A stretch of DNA of 64,000 nucleotides, taken from Pseudoduganella umbonata (GTDB taxonomy: Bacteria > Pseudomonadota > Gammaproteobacteria > Burkholderiales > Burkholderiaceae_D). Location: positions 124,001 through 188,000 of the forward strand of contig NZ_JACHXS010000002.1 in the NCBI RefSeq assembly GCF_014192225.1, read 5' to 3'. A program made the position numbers and the translations under genes. Shown here piece after piece: positions 57,392 through 64,000 of the stretch. The notes under the pieces are model-generated. The model searched no databases and was not told the DNA's origin. It saw nothing but the letters and a program-made list of their open reading frames with translations. Each line of letters opens with the position of its first letter. Positions within the stretch are counted from its first letter, which is position 1.

Positions 57392-57750
57392 ATCTTATTG
57401 TGTTCGTCGATTTGATATTTCGCGCTAGTTTGATGAAAAACCTTAACAGATTCTGGTGGGTATTTTCCGTACTTTAAGATTCACACTTGTTGATATCTCA
57501 AAAAAGAAACCCGTTAAAGAGTTTAGCAGCTTTCGCGTTTTCGCCTCTTGTAGTTTGAAATATTGACACCTCGCAAACGGGAATAATACGCAGCTGCACA
57601 GTAGTTAATTAAGGGAATTTTCTAAAAAATCATGACTTAAATTGGGAATCAATAATCTCGTAGAAAATTTTTCGTTTTTCGCAAAAAAACTACGTTTTGG
57701 CTCTGGCTAGTGTAATTTTTTTTTACTTATGATAGTCTTTGATTATTAAT
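57392..57750. other. AT-rich intergenic stretch without a gene
   Basis: About 360 bp of low-GC DNA lies before the lysozyme gene. A TTGACA is at 57562-57567 with AATAAT too near (13 bp) to be a standard pair. I see no gene or RNA here; it probably holds the promoter of the following operon and marks acquired DNA. Confidence 0.6.
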
Positions 57751-57762
57751 GGGAGGTCTATC

Positions 57763-58509
57763 ATGAAGAAGCGTGGTGTCACGCATCGAATTGTTGTACT
57801 CTCTATTGCTTTGTTATCAGTGCAGTTGCCACACGGCGCATATGCACAACAAATGTCGCCAGTCGGCGTCCACGTCACTTCGCAGAGCCTGATCGAAGAC
57901 CTCAGTGCCCCACTCGGCGTTGCGACCTCAGGCACAGCCCGCCCGCTAACTCCAATCACCTTGCTCATGATTAAGGACTTTGAAGGCTGGGCGGCATTGC
58001 ACTACGACGACCCAGCGGGGTACTGTACTATTGGTTATGGGCACCTTATCTCTCTGAAGCGCTGCATGCATACTCCATTAGGAAAGTTCGCAAATCAACT
58101 GTCCTTGGGAGAGGGAAACGAACTTCTGGAGTTCGACACACGAAGCGCACGCCGAACTGTTCAGCAGCTCGTCTCGACAGAGTTGACGGACGATCAATAT
58201 GGCGCATTGGCGTCTTTTGTCTTCAATATTGGTAAGCGGAAATTTGCAGAGTCCACGATGTTAGCGCTGCTCAACATGAAGGAGTTTGATGCAGCATCTA
58301 AAGAATTTCGCCGATGGATAAAAGCGAAAGGAGAGGTGCTCGACGGTCTGGTGGATAGACGAAAATGCGAGGAAGCGCTTTTTAATAAGGTGCTCAGGCT
58401 CGATAAGGAGGGTAAATTCAATCGGAATATGTGCCAGTCCTTTGGCGCCGCTCCCTCGGAAAATCTCATCGATATAGAGATAGGTGAGCAACTGAAAGGC
58501 GTAAAATGA
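57763..58509 (+). CDS. Secreted GH24 phage-type lysozyme
   Basis: The 248-residue enzyme cleaves peptidoglycan glycan strands. A signal peptide (MKKRGVTHRIVVLSIALLSV, cleavage near AYAQQ) precedes the GH24 catalytic domain: E74 in KDFEGW, D82 or D83 and T89 in YDDPAGYCTIGYGH, then DDQYGALASFVFNIG (143-157) and GLVDRRKCEEALF (195-207). Phage endolysins normally lack a cleavable signal, and there are no phage genes here. GGGAGG sits before the ATG at 57763. It overlaps the protease gene downstream by 4 bp, suggesting joint function in cell-wall attack or remodelling. Confidence 0.9.
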   Translation: MKKRGVTHRIVVLSIALLSVQLPHGAYAQQMSPVGVHVTSQSLIEDLSAPLGVATSGTARPLTPITLLMIKDFEGWAALHYDDPAGYCTIGYGHLISLKRCMHTPLGKFANQLSLGEGNELLEFDTRSARRTVQQLVSTELTDDQYGALASFVFNIGKRKFAESTMLALLNMKEFDAASKEFRRWIKAKGEVLDGLVDRRKCEEALFNKVLRLDKEGKFNRNMCQSFGAAPSENLIDIEIGEQLKGVK

Positions 58510-59414
58510 AGAGCTCACATATTCTGAGGCGCGCGCTTTTCAACTATTTCTTGATAACGCTACTGGGAGCATCGGGCCCCTCGATTGCGCAAGTGCCAAC
58601 GCTTTGCGTTTCGCAACATCTTGCATTGATAAAAAAGGATGGAAAGCAGCTTGGTATTGCCCCCGATGAGGCATCTGAACTTATCGGTAGAGTTGCGCGT
58701 TCCATTGGTTTGAGCCAAACGGTTACGACAGTTCCTTGCCATTTTTTTAGCAAAGCTGCGGCGTGGAATGCCCGAGATAACGCCGGCATTCCTGACGGCG
58801 ATTACGTAATTTATAATCCGGATTGGGTTCGGGAAGTCATCGGCAGCGATCGGACGCAAGCGATCGCGTTATTTGGCCATGAGCTTGGACATTTCGTAAA
58901 TCGCCACTTCGATACACGTCAGTACTTAAGCAGTATCGACAAGGAAAAAGAGGCAGACCGATTTGCTGGATGTGCGGTTGCGCGTTTGAAAGGTGATTTC
59001 GCAGCGCTTGACAATCTGTTTAAGCGCCTACGCGGCGACGTCAGTGCTGACTACCCGGATCGCTTAAGCAGTCTCGAAAGCGCTAGGGGGGGCTATGGAG
59101 ATTGTGGTGGGGACGCAGCAAGGCGCTGTCGCCGTCCAGAACACGGGCTGGAGCGGTGGGGCACGGAAACCATTGTCACCCGTAGTTCGAACTGGCGCGG
59201 GGGGGGCGGGTCGCAACCGGGTTACTGTGCCGAGCTTGCGGCAGTTGTGCGCGTGCAATCAGCGCCGCTGGCGTTAATTGAAACAATTAATTCCAGCGAA
59301 ACCTCCCGTGATTCCTGTGCGCCCTTTCGTTGTATTCAGTACGAGTACACTTGTTCTGTATCGGTCAAGCAGGATCCGGTGTATAAGGAAGTTGAATCAG
59401 CAAGTTGCCCCTAG
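58506..59414 (+). CDS. Secreted M48-like metalloprotease, possible frameshifted middle
   Basis: The 302-residue protein has an N-terminal hydrophobic signal (ALFNYFLITLLGASGPSIA) and a zinc protease core with HELGH at residues 125-129 and the third ligand E149 in KEADRFAG, as in M48 peptidases. It overlaps the lysozyme gene by 4 bp. The region between two G runs (59086-59092 and 59199-59206) reads as Cys/Arg-rich and unlike the rest; the +1-shifted frame there gives a smoother sequence (VVGTQQGAVAVQNTGW). Two compensating indels would restore it. The C-terminal part is Cys-rich with no family I recognise. Confidence 0.78.
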   Translation: MKSSHILRRALFNYFLITLLGASGPSIAQVPTLCVSQHLALIKKDGKQLGIAPDEASELIGRVARSIGLSQTVTTVPCHFFSKAAAWNARDNAGIPDGDYVIYNPDWVREVIGSDRTQAIALFGHELGHFVNRHFDTRQYLSSIDKEKEADRFAGCAVARLKGDFAALDNLFKRLRGDVSADYPDRLSSLESARGGYGDCGGDAARRCRRPEHGLERWGTETIVTRSSNWRGGGGSQPGYCAELAAVVRVQSAPLALIETINSSETSRDSCAPFRCIQYEYTCSVSVKQDPVYKEVESASCP

Positions 59415-59699
59415 TCTGGGAGACGCTTCCAACGAACACATGCGAAATTGTTCCTGATTTTTTTGAGGACGACAAATTAGAGGATCATGATCTCGGCGGC
59501 TGGCATAAAGATTTTACGTAATACATTGCCGTTATGATGTCGAACGTACGGTGGCTGACTAGACAAAAATAATCGTATCTGCTGTTAGATGTTTAGGTTT
59601 GTGAGATCATATGTCTCGTCGCAGCATGGCTCGGTTCTGCGCTAAAACCATGCTTAACGAGTGATCGCCGGCTGTTCGCCGCGTTCGTCGATGTGTCGC
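59415..59699. other. Intergenic DNA without a recognised gene
   Basis: No convincing coding region is seen on either strand. The last part may be the decayed 5' end of the transposase that follows, but the similarity is too weak to claim. Confidence 0.5.
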
Positions 59700-60265
59700 A
59701 GCACGTCACCAGCCCGAGCATGAGTTCACCATCCGATCGTGCTGTTGTTACGCCAGACGCTACATCGGCCGCTTGACGACCTGCTCTATATCACCCGACA
59801 GTACAGCGACGCCGAGGTATCGCGTTCGGCTATCTCCTACCTACTCAAACGTGATGGCATGGCAAGGCTCGAGAATGTAATTCCCAAGGCCGAAAGAGAA
59901 ACTGTATCGACGAAGAAGACCATCAAAGACTATGGAGCAGGGCTTTCTTCATGTCGGTATCAACTATTGCCACAAATTGCTGATGAGGGTTCACGCCGCT
60001 TTGTCCGTCGCCATCGATCGAGCTACACTCTGGGTGTTCCTGCACATCTATAGCGACATGAGCGATGGCAACAGCGTCGACATCCTGGCCGGCTCACGCT
60101 AATATCACCCATCAAATCCAGCAAGATCCTGACCGACAATGACTCGCAATTTATGAACCGTTTTGTAGCGAAAGATAAGAAACCGAGTGATGGAATGCGT
60201 TCGACAAAGGCTGCGCCGACATTGACGCGGACCACTGCCTGGCGTCAGCACGACATCTGTAACCA
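59700..60265 (+). pseudogene. IS481-family transposase remnant
   Basis: Pieces of an IS481-type DDE transposase are recognisable in changing frames: LRQTLHRPLDDLLYITRQYS and VSRSAISYLLKRDGMARLE (59742-59870), GFLHVGINYCH (about 59940-59975), LPQIADEGSRRF, then AIDRATLWVFLHIYSDMSDG (about 60017-60076), SPIKSSKILTDNDSQFMNRF (from 60105), and NAFDKGCADIDADHCLAS (about 60195-60250). The first catalytic Asp (HVDIKY in active relatives) reads HVGINY. Several frameshifts and the lack of the 3' end make it inactive. No terminal inverted repeats could be identified. Confidence 0.8.
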
Positions 60266-60602
60266 GCGATATGGTCACTGATCTAGTAACAGACACGCTT
60301 TGATAGTAGGGCTGACTTGGGAAAGACTTGCCCACTATCCCTAGCTCTACAATCACCATATTCCGTAGCGCGCCATCGGCTCGACAATGCGAGTACATGC
60401 TCTCAAAATTGGCAACGCTGGAGCCCGAATTATCTTTAAACACGTCTACGATCAGACGAGACTCGAAAGTTTAAGTACCGCATATAAAAAGAATTCTTGT
60501 CATTGCGTGACTCATCGATTGAGGGCGCGAGGGTTCTTGGAGTCCATCCACCTCGGTGAAGTTGGCCGTCTGATTTCTGATTACACTGTCCCGATTGAGA
60601 AG
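60266..60602. other. Intergenic DNA between transposase remnant and tRNA
   Basis: The 337 bp shows no supportable gene; short open frames have no recognisable similarity. It may be further decayed mobile DNA. Confidence 0.5.
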
Positions 60603-60632
60603 TTGTCAACAGCCCGCGATGCCGCGTAGAAT
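60603..60632 (+). promoter_or_regulatory. tRNA-Gly promoter
   Basis: TTGTCA (60603-60608) and TAGAAT (60627-60632) are 18 bp apart and end 9 bp before the tRNA 5' end. Confidence 0.7.
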
Positions 60633-60641
60633 GCTGCTGAC

Positions 60642-60715
60642 GCGGGTGTAGCTCAATGGTAGAGCAGGAGCTTCCCAAGCTTAAGACGAGGGTTCGATCC
60701 CCTTCACCCGCTCCA
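60642..60715 (+). tRNA. tRNA-Gly (anticodon CCC), CCA encoded
   Basis: The acceptor GCGGGTG (60642-60648) pairs with CACCCGC (60705-60711), followed by discriminator T and an encoded CCA. The D arm GCTCAATGGTAGAGC, anticodon loop TTCCCAA, and T arm GAGGGTTCGATCCCCTT fit glycine. The anticodon stem has a G-A mismatch at its base. It closely resembles the Escherichia coli glyU-type tRNA in layout. Confidence 0.95.
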
Positions 60716-60808
60716 GTATTCATACCCAGATCCACAATGTTCGCAGCCAGCCCGCAGGCGAGATCGCCAGTAGCGGGCCAGCCAACCGAAAGTCTTCCGA
60801 ACAGCCGC

Positions 60809-61138
60809 ATGTTCCCGCGCGTCGCCATTCAACTGCTGCTCTCCCTGCTGTTGCTGGTATCCCAGCAACTGGCGCTGGCGCACGGCTATACGCACGTTCA
60901 GCGCATCGGCACCGAGCAACTGCAGGGCAAGGACGATGGCGGCCAGCAGGCGCCCGCCGCGGACAGCCTGTGCGCGCAGTGCCTGTCGGCCGACCAGCTG
61001 GCGTATGGGCTTGGCGTTCCCAGTTACCACTTCAGGGTCGCCGGCAACGGCTACCTGCCATCGGAAGAAACGTTCGCACGGCCGCCCAGCGCCAAAGCTG
61101 TCCGCGCCTTCCAGCCACGTGCCCCGCCCCGGGCCTGA
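60809..61138 (+). CDS. Small secreted or membrane-anchored protein with a CxxC motif
   Basis: The 109-residue protein begins with a hydrophobic signal (MFPRVAIQLLLSLLLLVSQQ, then LALAHG), a His-containing segment HGYTHVQ, and DSLCAQCLSADQLAYG with a CxxC. Small proteins with this plan (for example the DUF2946 type) often precede metal-linked TonB receptors, and here one follows 87 bp downstream. A role in metal handling is inference. An ATG at 60737 is possible but would add a non-hydrophobic leader. Confidence 0.68.
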   Translation: MFPRVAIQLLLSLLLLVSQQLALAHGYTHVQRIGTEQLQGKDDGGQQAPAADSLCAQCLSADQLAYGLGVPSYHFRVAGNGYLPSEETFARPPSAKAVRAFQPRAPPRA

Positions 61139-61225
61139 CCAGCACAAGTCATCTGCAACTTGAGCCGCCGCGCATGCACTTGCGCGGCGGCGGCTCGTCA
61201 TTCTCCCTATCGAGGTACGCATCAC

Positions 61226-63244
61226 ATGAACACCCAAAAAACGTTGCTGGCCAGCGCCATCCTGGCCGCCATTTCTTCCATCGCCCACGCCGATACGGCC
61301 AGTGCCGATCCGCAAGGCGCCGGTGCACAGGGCACCGGCCAGGTCCAGCAGGTCGTCGTCACCGCCAATCCATTCCGCAGTGCCGAAGGCGACCAGATCC
61401 TCACGCCGGCCAAGGTGCTGCAGGGCGACGAGCTGCGCGACAAGGCCGGCAGTTCGCTGGGCGAGACGCTATCGCAGGAACTGGGCGTGTCGGCTTCCGC
61501 ATTCGGCGCCGGCGCGTCGCGCCCGATCATCCGCGGCATGGAAGGGCCGCGCGTAAAGATGCTGGAGAACGGCATGGCCGTGTCGGACGTGTCCGGCCTG
61601 TCGAACGATCACGCCGTCGCGGCTGAAGGTGCCGTGGCGCGCCAGATCGAGATCCTGCGTGGCCCGGCCGCGCTGCTGTATGGGTCCGGCGCGATCGGCG
61701 GGCTGGTCAACGTCGTCAACGAACGCATTCCCACCACGCTGGAGCCGAAACCGACCGGCCAGGCCGAAGCGCGCTACAGCACCGTCGATACGGGCAAGAA
61801 CGCATCCGGCACGCTGGACGGTTCGGTCGGCAAGTTCGCGCTGCACGCGGACGGCAACTGGCGAAACGCGGACGACTACAAGATTCCCGGCACGCGCACG
61901 GCCGGCGATCCGGACTCGGGTTCCGGCCGCCTTGCCAACTCGTTCACGCGCGAGCGCAACGCGGGCATCGGCGGTTCGTATGTCGGCGACTGGGGCTATG
62001 CCGGTGCCTCGGTGTCGCACCTGACGAACCTGTACGGCATCCCCAGCGCGGAAGGTTCGCGCATCGACCAGGAGCAGACACGCTACGACATCGAAGCCCT
62101 GGTCAGGGCGCCATTTGCCGGTTTCGAAAACCTGAAATTCAAGGCCGGCCATACCAGCTACGAGCACGCCGAGCTGGGCGAGAACGATGCGCCCGAAGTC
62201 GTCTTCGACAACCGCTCGACCGAAACCCGCGTCGAACTGTCGCACCTGCCGGTGGCCGGCTGGCGCGGCACCTTCGGCCTGCAGACCGAGAACACGCATT
62301 TTTCGGCGCTGTCGGCGGAAGGCGGGCCGGATACGGTGCCCGTCACGCGCTCCACGTCGCAGGCCGGCTTCCTTGTCGAGGAAAAGGACCTGGGGCCGGT
62401 GCGCCTGTCCGCCGGCGGCCGGCTGGAACACGTAAAACGGCAGCCGATCACGGGGCTGGACCGTTCGTTCGACCTGAAGTCCGGCTCGGTGGGCGCGCAG
62501 TGGCCGTTCATGCAGGGCTATGCCGCCGGCCTGACGTACTCGTATGCGCAGCGCGCGCCGGCCACCGAAGAGCTGTACTCGCACGGCCCGCACGATGCGA
62601 CCGTCACGTTCGACATCGGCAATCCCGATTTCCGCAAAGAGGTGTCGCGCAACGTCGAGCTGTCGGTGCAGAAGACGAATGGGCTGGTGCGGTGGAAGGC
62701 GAACTTGTACCGCAACAAGGTCGATGACTTCATCTACGGCAACGTCACCGGGATGCTGGTCGATGAAGAAGGCAATCCAGGCGAGGAACTGCGCGAGCGC
62801 ATCTTCGAGCAGGCCAATGCGACGATCCGCGGCGCCGAGGCCGAGCTGACGGTCAACGAGCATGGCGCCGGCTGGTCCGGCCGGCTGTTCGCCGACACGT
62901 CGCGCGGCAAGCTCGATGCCGGCGGCAGCCTGCCGCTGCAGCCGGCCGACCGTGTCGGCGCTTCGGTTGCCTACAAGATGGATGCCCTGCGTGCCGGTTT
63001 GTCGCTGGTACATGCGCGCGGTCAGGACCGGCTCGCGTCGTTCGAAGGTACGCCGACGGACAGCTACAACCAGTTGAACGCCAATCTGTCGTACACGCAA
63101 AAGGCCGGCGCCTATGACCTGACCTATTTCCTGTTGGCGAAGAACCTGTTGAACGACGAAATCCGCGTCTCCACGTCGGTGCTGAAGGATATTGCGCCGC
63201 TGGCCGGCCGCGGCATCGTCTTCGGCGTGCGGGCGAAGTTCTGA
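61226..63244 (+). CDS. TonB-dependent receptor, ZnuD-like
   Basis: The 672-residue outer-membrane receptor has a signal peptide (ending near AHADTA), then the plug: VVVTANPFRSAEGDQILTPA, LGETLSQELGVSASAFGAGA, RPIIRGMEGPRVKMLENGM, and VEILRGPAALLYGSG-like IEILRGPAALLYGSG. The barrel ends with GRGIVFGVRAKF. The plug closely follows the ZnuD group that imports zinc, but the His-rich loop of Neisseria ZnuD is not obvious, so the metal is uncertain. GAGG lies 10 bp before the ATG at 61226. No Zur box was found by eye. Confidence 0.85.
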   Translation: MNTQKTLLASAILAAISSIAHADTASADPQGAGAQGTGQVQQVVVTANPFRSAEGDQILTPAKVLQGDELRDKAGSSLGETLSQELGVSASAFGAGASRPIIRGMEGPRVKMLENGMAVSDVSGLSNDHAVAAEGAVARQIEILRGPAALLYGSGAIGGLVNVVNERIPTTLEPKPTGQAEARYSTVDTGKNASGTLDGSVGKFALHADGNWRNADDYKIPGTRTAGDPDSGSGRLANSFTRERNAGIGGSYVGDWGYAGASVSHLTNLYGIPSAEGSRIDQEQTRYDIEALVRAPFAGFENLKFKAGHTSYEHAELGENDAPEVVFDNRSTETRVELSHLPVAGWRGTFGLQTENTHFSALSAEGGPDTVPVTRSTSQAGFLVEEKDLGPVRLSAGGRLEHVKRQPITGLDRSFDLKSGSVGAQWPFMQGYAAGLTYSYAQRAPATEELYSHGPHDATVTFDIGNPDFRKEVSRNVELSVQKTNGLVRWKANLYRNKVDDFIYGNVTGMLVDEEGNPGEELRERIFEQANATIRGAEAELTVNEHGAGWSGRLFADTSRGKLDAGGSLPLQPADRVGASVAYKMDALRAGLSLVHARGQDRLASFEGTPTDSYNQLNANLSYTQKAGAYDLTYFLLAKNLLNDEIRVSTSVLKDIAPLAGRGIVFGVRAKF

Positions 63245-63382
63245 TGTTGCCTGATTTTCGGTTACCGGCAGTGCCTTAGCGTTCGTTACAGCACGCCTGC
63301 CGCGGGGCCGTGCGCGCCGTCCTGTCCGTTTCGCTAAGATGTTTCGGCATCAGCGTTTGGCATCACAGCGGAAGGAAGCACC

Positions 63383-64000
63383 GTGGCCCCGCAGCACCTG
63401 TACAAATACCGGCCGTTCACCAGCGAATGCGATATCGAGTTCACGCGGCAGATCGTGTGCGACAACACGATCTACTTCGCGCCGCCGTGCACGTTCAACG
63501 ATCCGTTCGATTCGCGGCCCGCATTCACGTTCGATGCGCCGTTCGACGAGATGAAGGCGTATTACCGCCGCATGTGCAGCAAGCAGATGCCGCAGTTGAC
63601 CGAGCGGGACTGCGAGGAAGAGCTGGAAAAGATCCTGGCCGATCCCGGCACGGACCTGCGCTCGCCGCAGGGACAGCAGAAGATCCAGCAGCTTCATTCG
63701 AGGATCCTGGCCGAGGAGGTGGGTGTGCTGTGCCTGTCCACGGAACGCGACCATATCCTGATGTGGTCGCACTATGCCGACTGCCACCGGGGCATCTGCC
63801 TGCGCTTCGATGCGCGCGCGGCATTCCTGCGCGACGCCCGGCCCATCGGCTACGAGCCGCGCCGCGAGCTGATCAATCCATTCCGCGATGCCGACGAGGA
63901 CATGGCGGCCAAGACCTTCCTGATGAAGAGCCGGCACTGGGTGTATGAGGGCGAGTGGCGGGCAATCCGCTATGACGGGCCGGGGCCGGTGGAGTTCGCG
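63383..64000 (+). CDS. DUF2971-family protein, 5' part (runs off the window)
   Basis: The frame opens with GTG at 63383 behind GGAAGGA and stays open for 206 codons to the window edge. The translation shows the DUF2971 pattern: HLYKYRPFTS near the start, YFAPPCTFNDPFDSRP, LCLSTERDHILMWSHYADCH, RGICLRFD, and a C-terminal KSRHWVYEGEWRAI. The function of DUF2971 proteins is unknown to me. The 138 bp after the TonB receptor shows no terminator. Confidence 0.85.
   Translation, partial: MAPQHLYKYRPFTSECDIEFTRQIVCDNTIYFAPPCTFNDPFDSRPAFTFDAPFDEMKAYYRRMCSKQMPQLTERDCEEELEKILADPGTDLRSPQGQQKIQQLHSRILAEEVGVLCLSTERDHILMWSHYADCHRGICLRFDARAAFLRDARPIGYEPRRELINPFRDADEDMAAKTFLMKSRHWVYEGEWRAIRYDGPGPVEFA

Noticed and set aside
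59739-60053. A 104-codon open frame as an independent gene
   Set aside because: Its content is the N-terminal piece of the decayed IS481-type transposase and it ends in a frameshifted tail.
60642-60715. tRNA-Gly as the attachment site of the accessory block to its left
   Set aside because: Integrative elements usually insert at the tRNA 3' end, which faces right toward core-like genes. No integrase and no repeat of the tRNA 3' end were seen on the left.

Overview
The window is high-GC chromosomal DNA whose gene families and order point to a betaproteobacterium of the Oxalobacteraceae (Massilia/Duganella-like). This is an inference from lptD-surA-pdxA-rsmA divergent from amgK-murU-pepP-ubiH, leuS-lptE-holA-proA, divergent fur/bamE-dapB, many TonB receptors and a vgrG/rhs block; no rRNA or marker search was possible. 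Most of the window is dense core genome. An AT-richer accessory stretch runs from about 53.5 to 60.6 kb.

Layout. 0-2.7 kb: the 3' part of a GH3 beta-glucosidase followed by a FucP/GluP-type sugar permease. 2.8-7.1 kb (minus): ubiH, pepP, murU, amgK (quinone synthesis, proline peptidase, peptidoglycan recycling). 7.2-13.2 kb: lptD, surA, pdxA, rsmA. 13.5-16.1 kb: a large TonB-dependent receptor. 16.5-19.3 kb (minus): two tandem paralogous lipoproteins and a lipoprotein metallophosphoesterase. 19.4-25 kb: HAD phosphatase, hrcA, fur (minus), bamE, dapB, exbB/exbD and a barstar-like gene. 25-28.2 kb (minus): map coupled to a ParD-like antitoxin behind a striking palindromic promoter, a VOC protein, an AraC regulator and a WecG/TagA-type glycosyltransferase. 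28.5-37.4 kb: leuS, lptE, holA, proA, hemJ, a THUMP-type RNA methyltransferase and a Bcr/CflA-type exporter. 37.6-43.6 kb: a three-gene signalling operon (HDOD histidine kinase; receiver-PAS-GGDEF-EAL; 13-repeat Sel1 protein). 43.6-45.9 kb: a secreted alpha/beta hydrolase and a TraB/GumN-like protein.

46.2-55.8 kb is a type VI secretion cargo module: vgrG, a DUF2169 protein, a 1684-residue DUF4150-Rhs toxin with an unrecognised 135-residue C-terminal domain, and an overlapping gene encoding a tandem-duplicated VOC-fold protein that is the likely immunity factor. No T6SS structural genes are present. Then follow a TetR regulator and a DUF308 membrane protein with matching operators, an overlapping secreted GH24 lysozyme/M48 metalloprotease pair, a decayed IS481-family transposase, tRNA-Gly(CCC), a small secreted CxxC protein, a ZnuD-like TonB receptor and the start of a DUF2971 gene.

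Two sequence-scale patterns cut across the genes. First, an intergenic family of short palindromes with consensus near GGKGWCTGWCMCC occurs at six loci, several as inverted or tandem pairs (REP/BIME-like). Second, 11-16 bp tandem micro-duplications sit on or just beyond the stop codons of five genes; in two of them the copies place a stop codon in all three frames.
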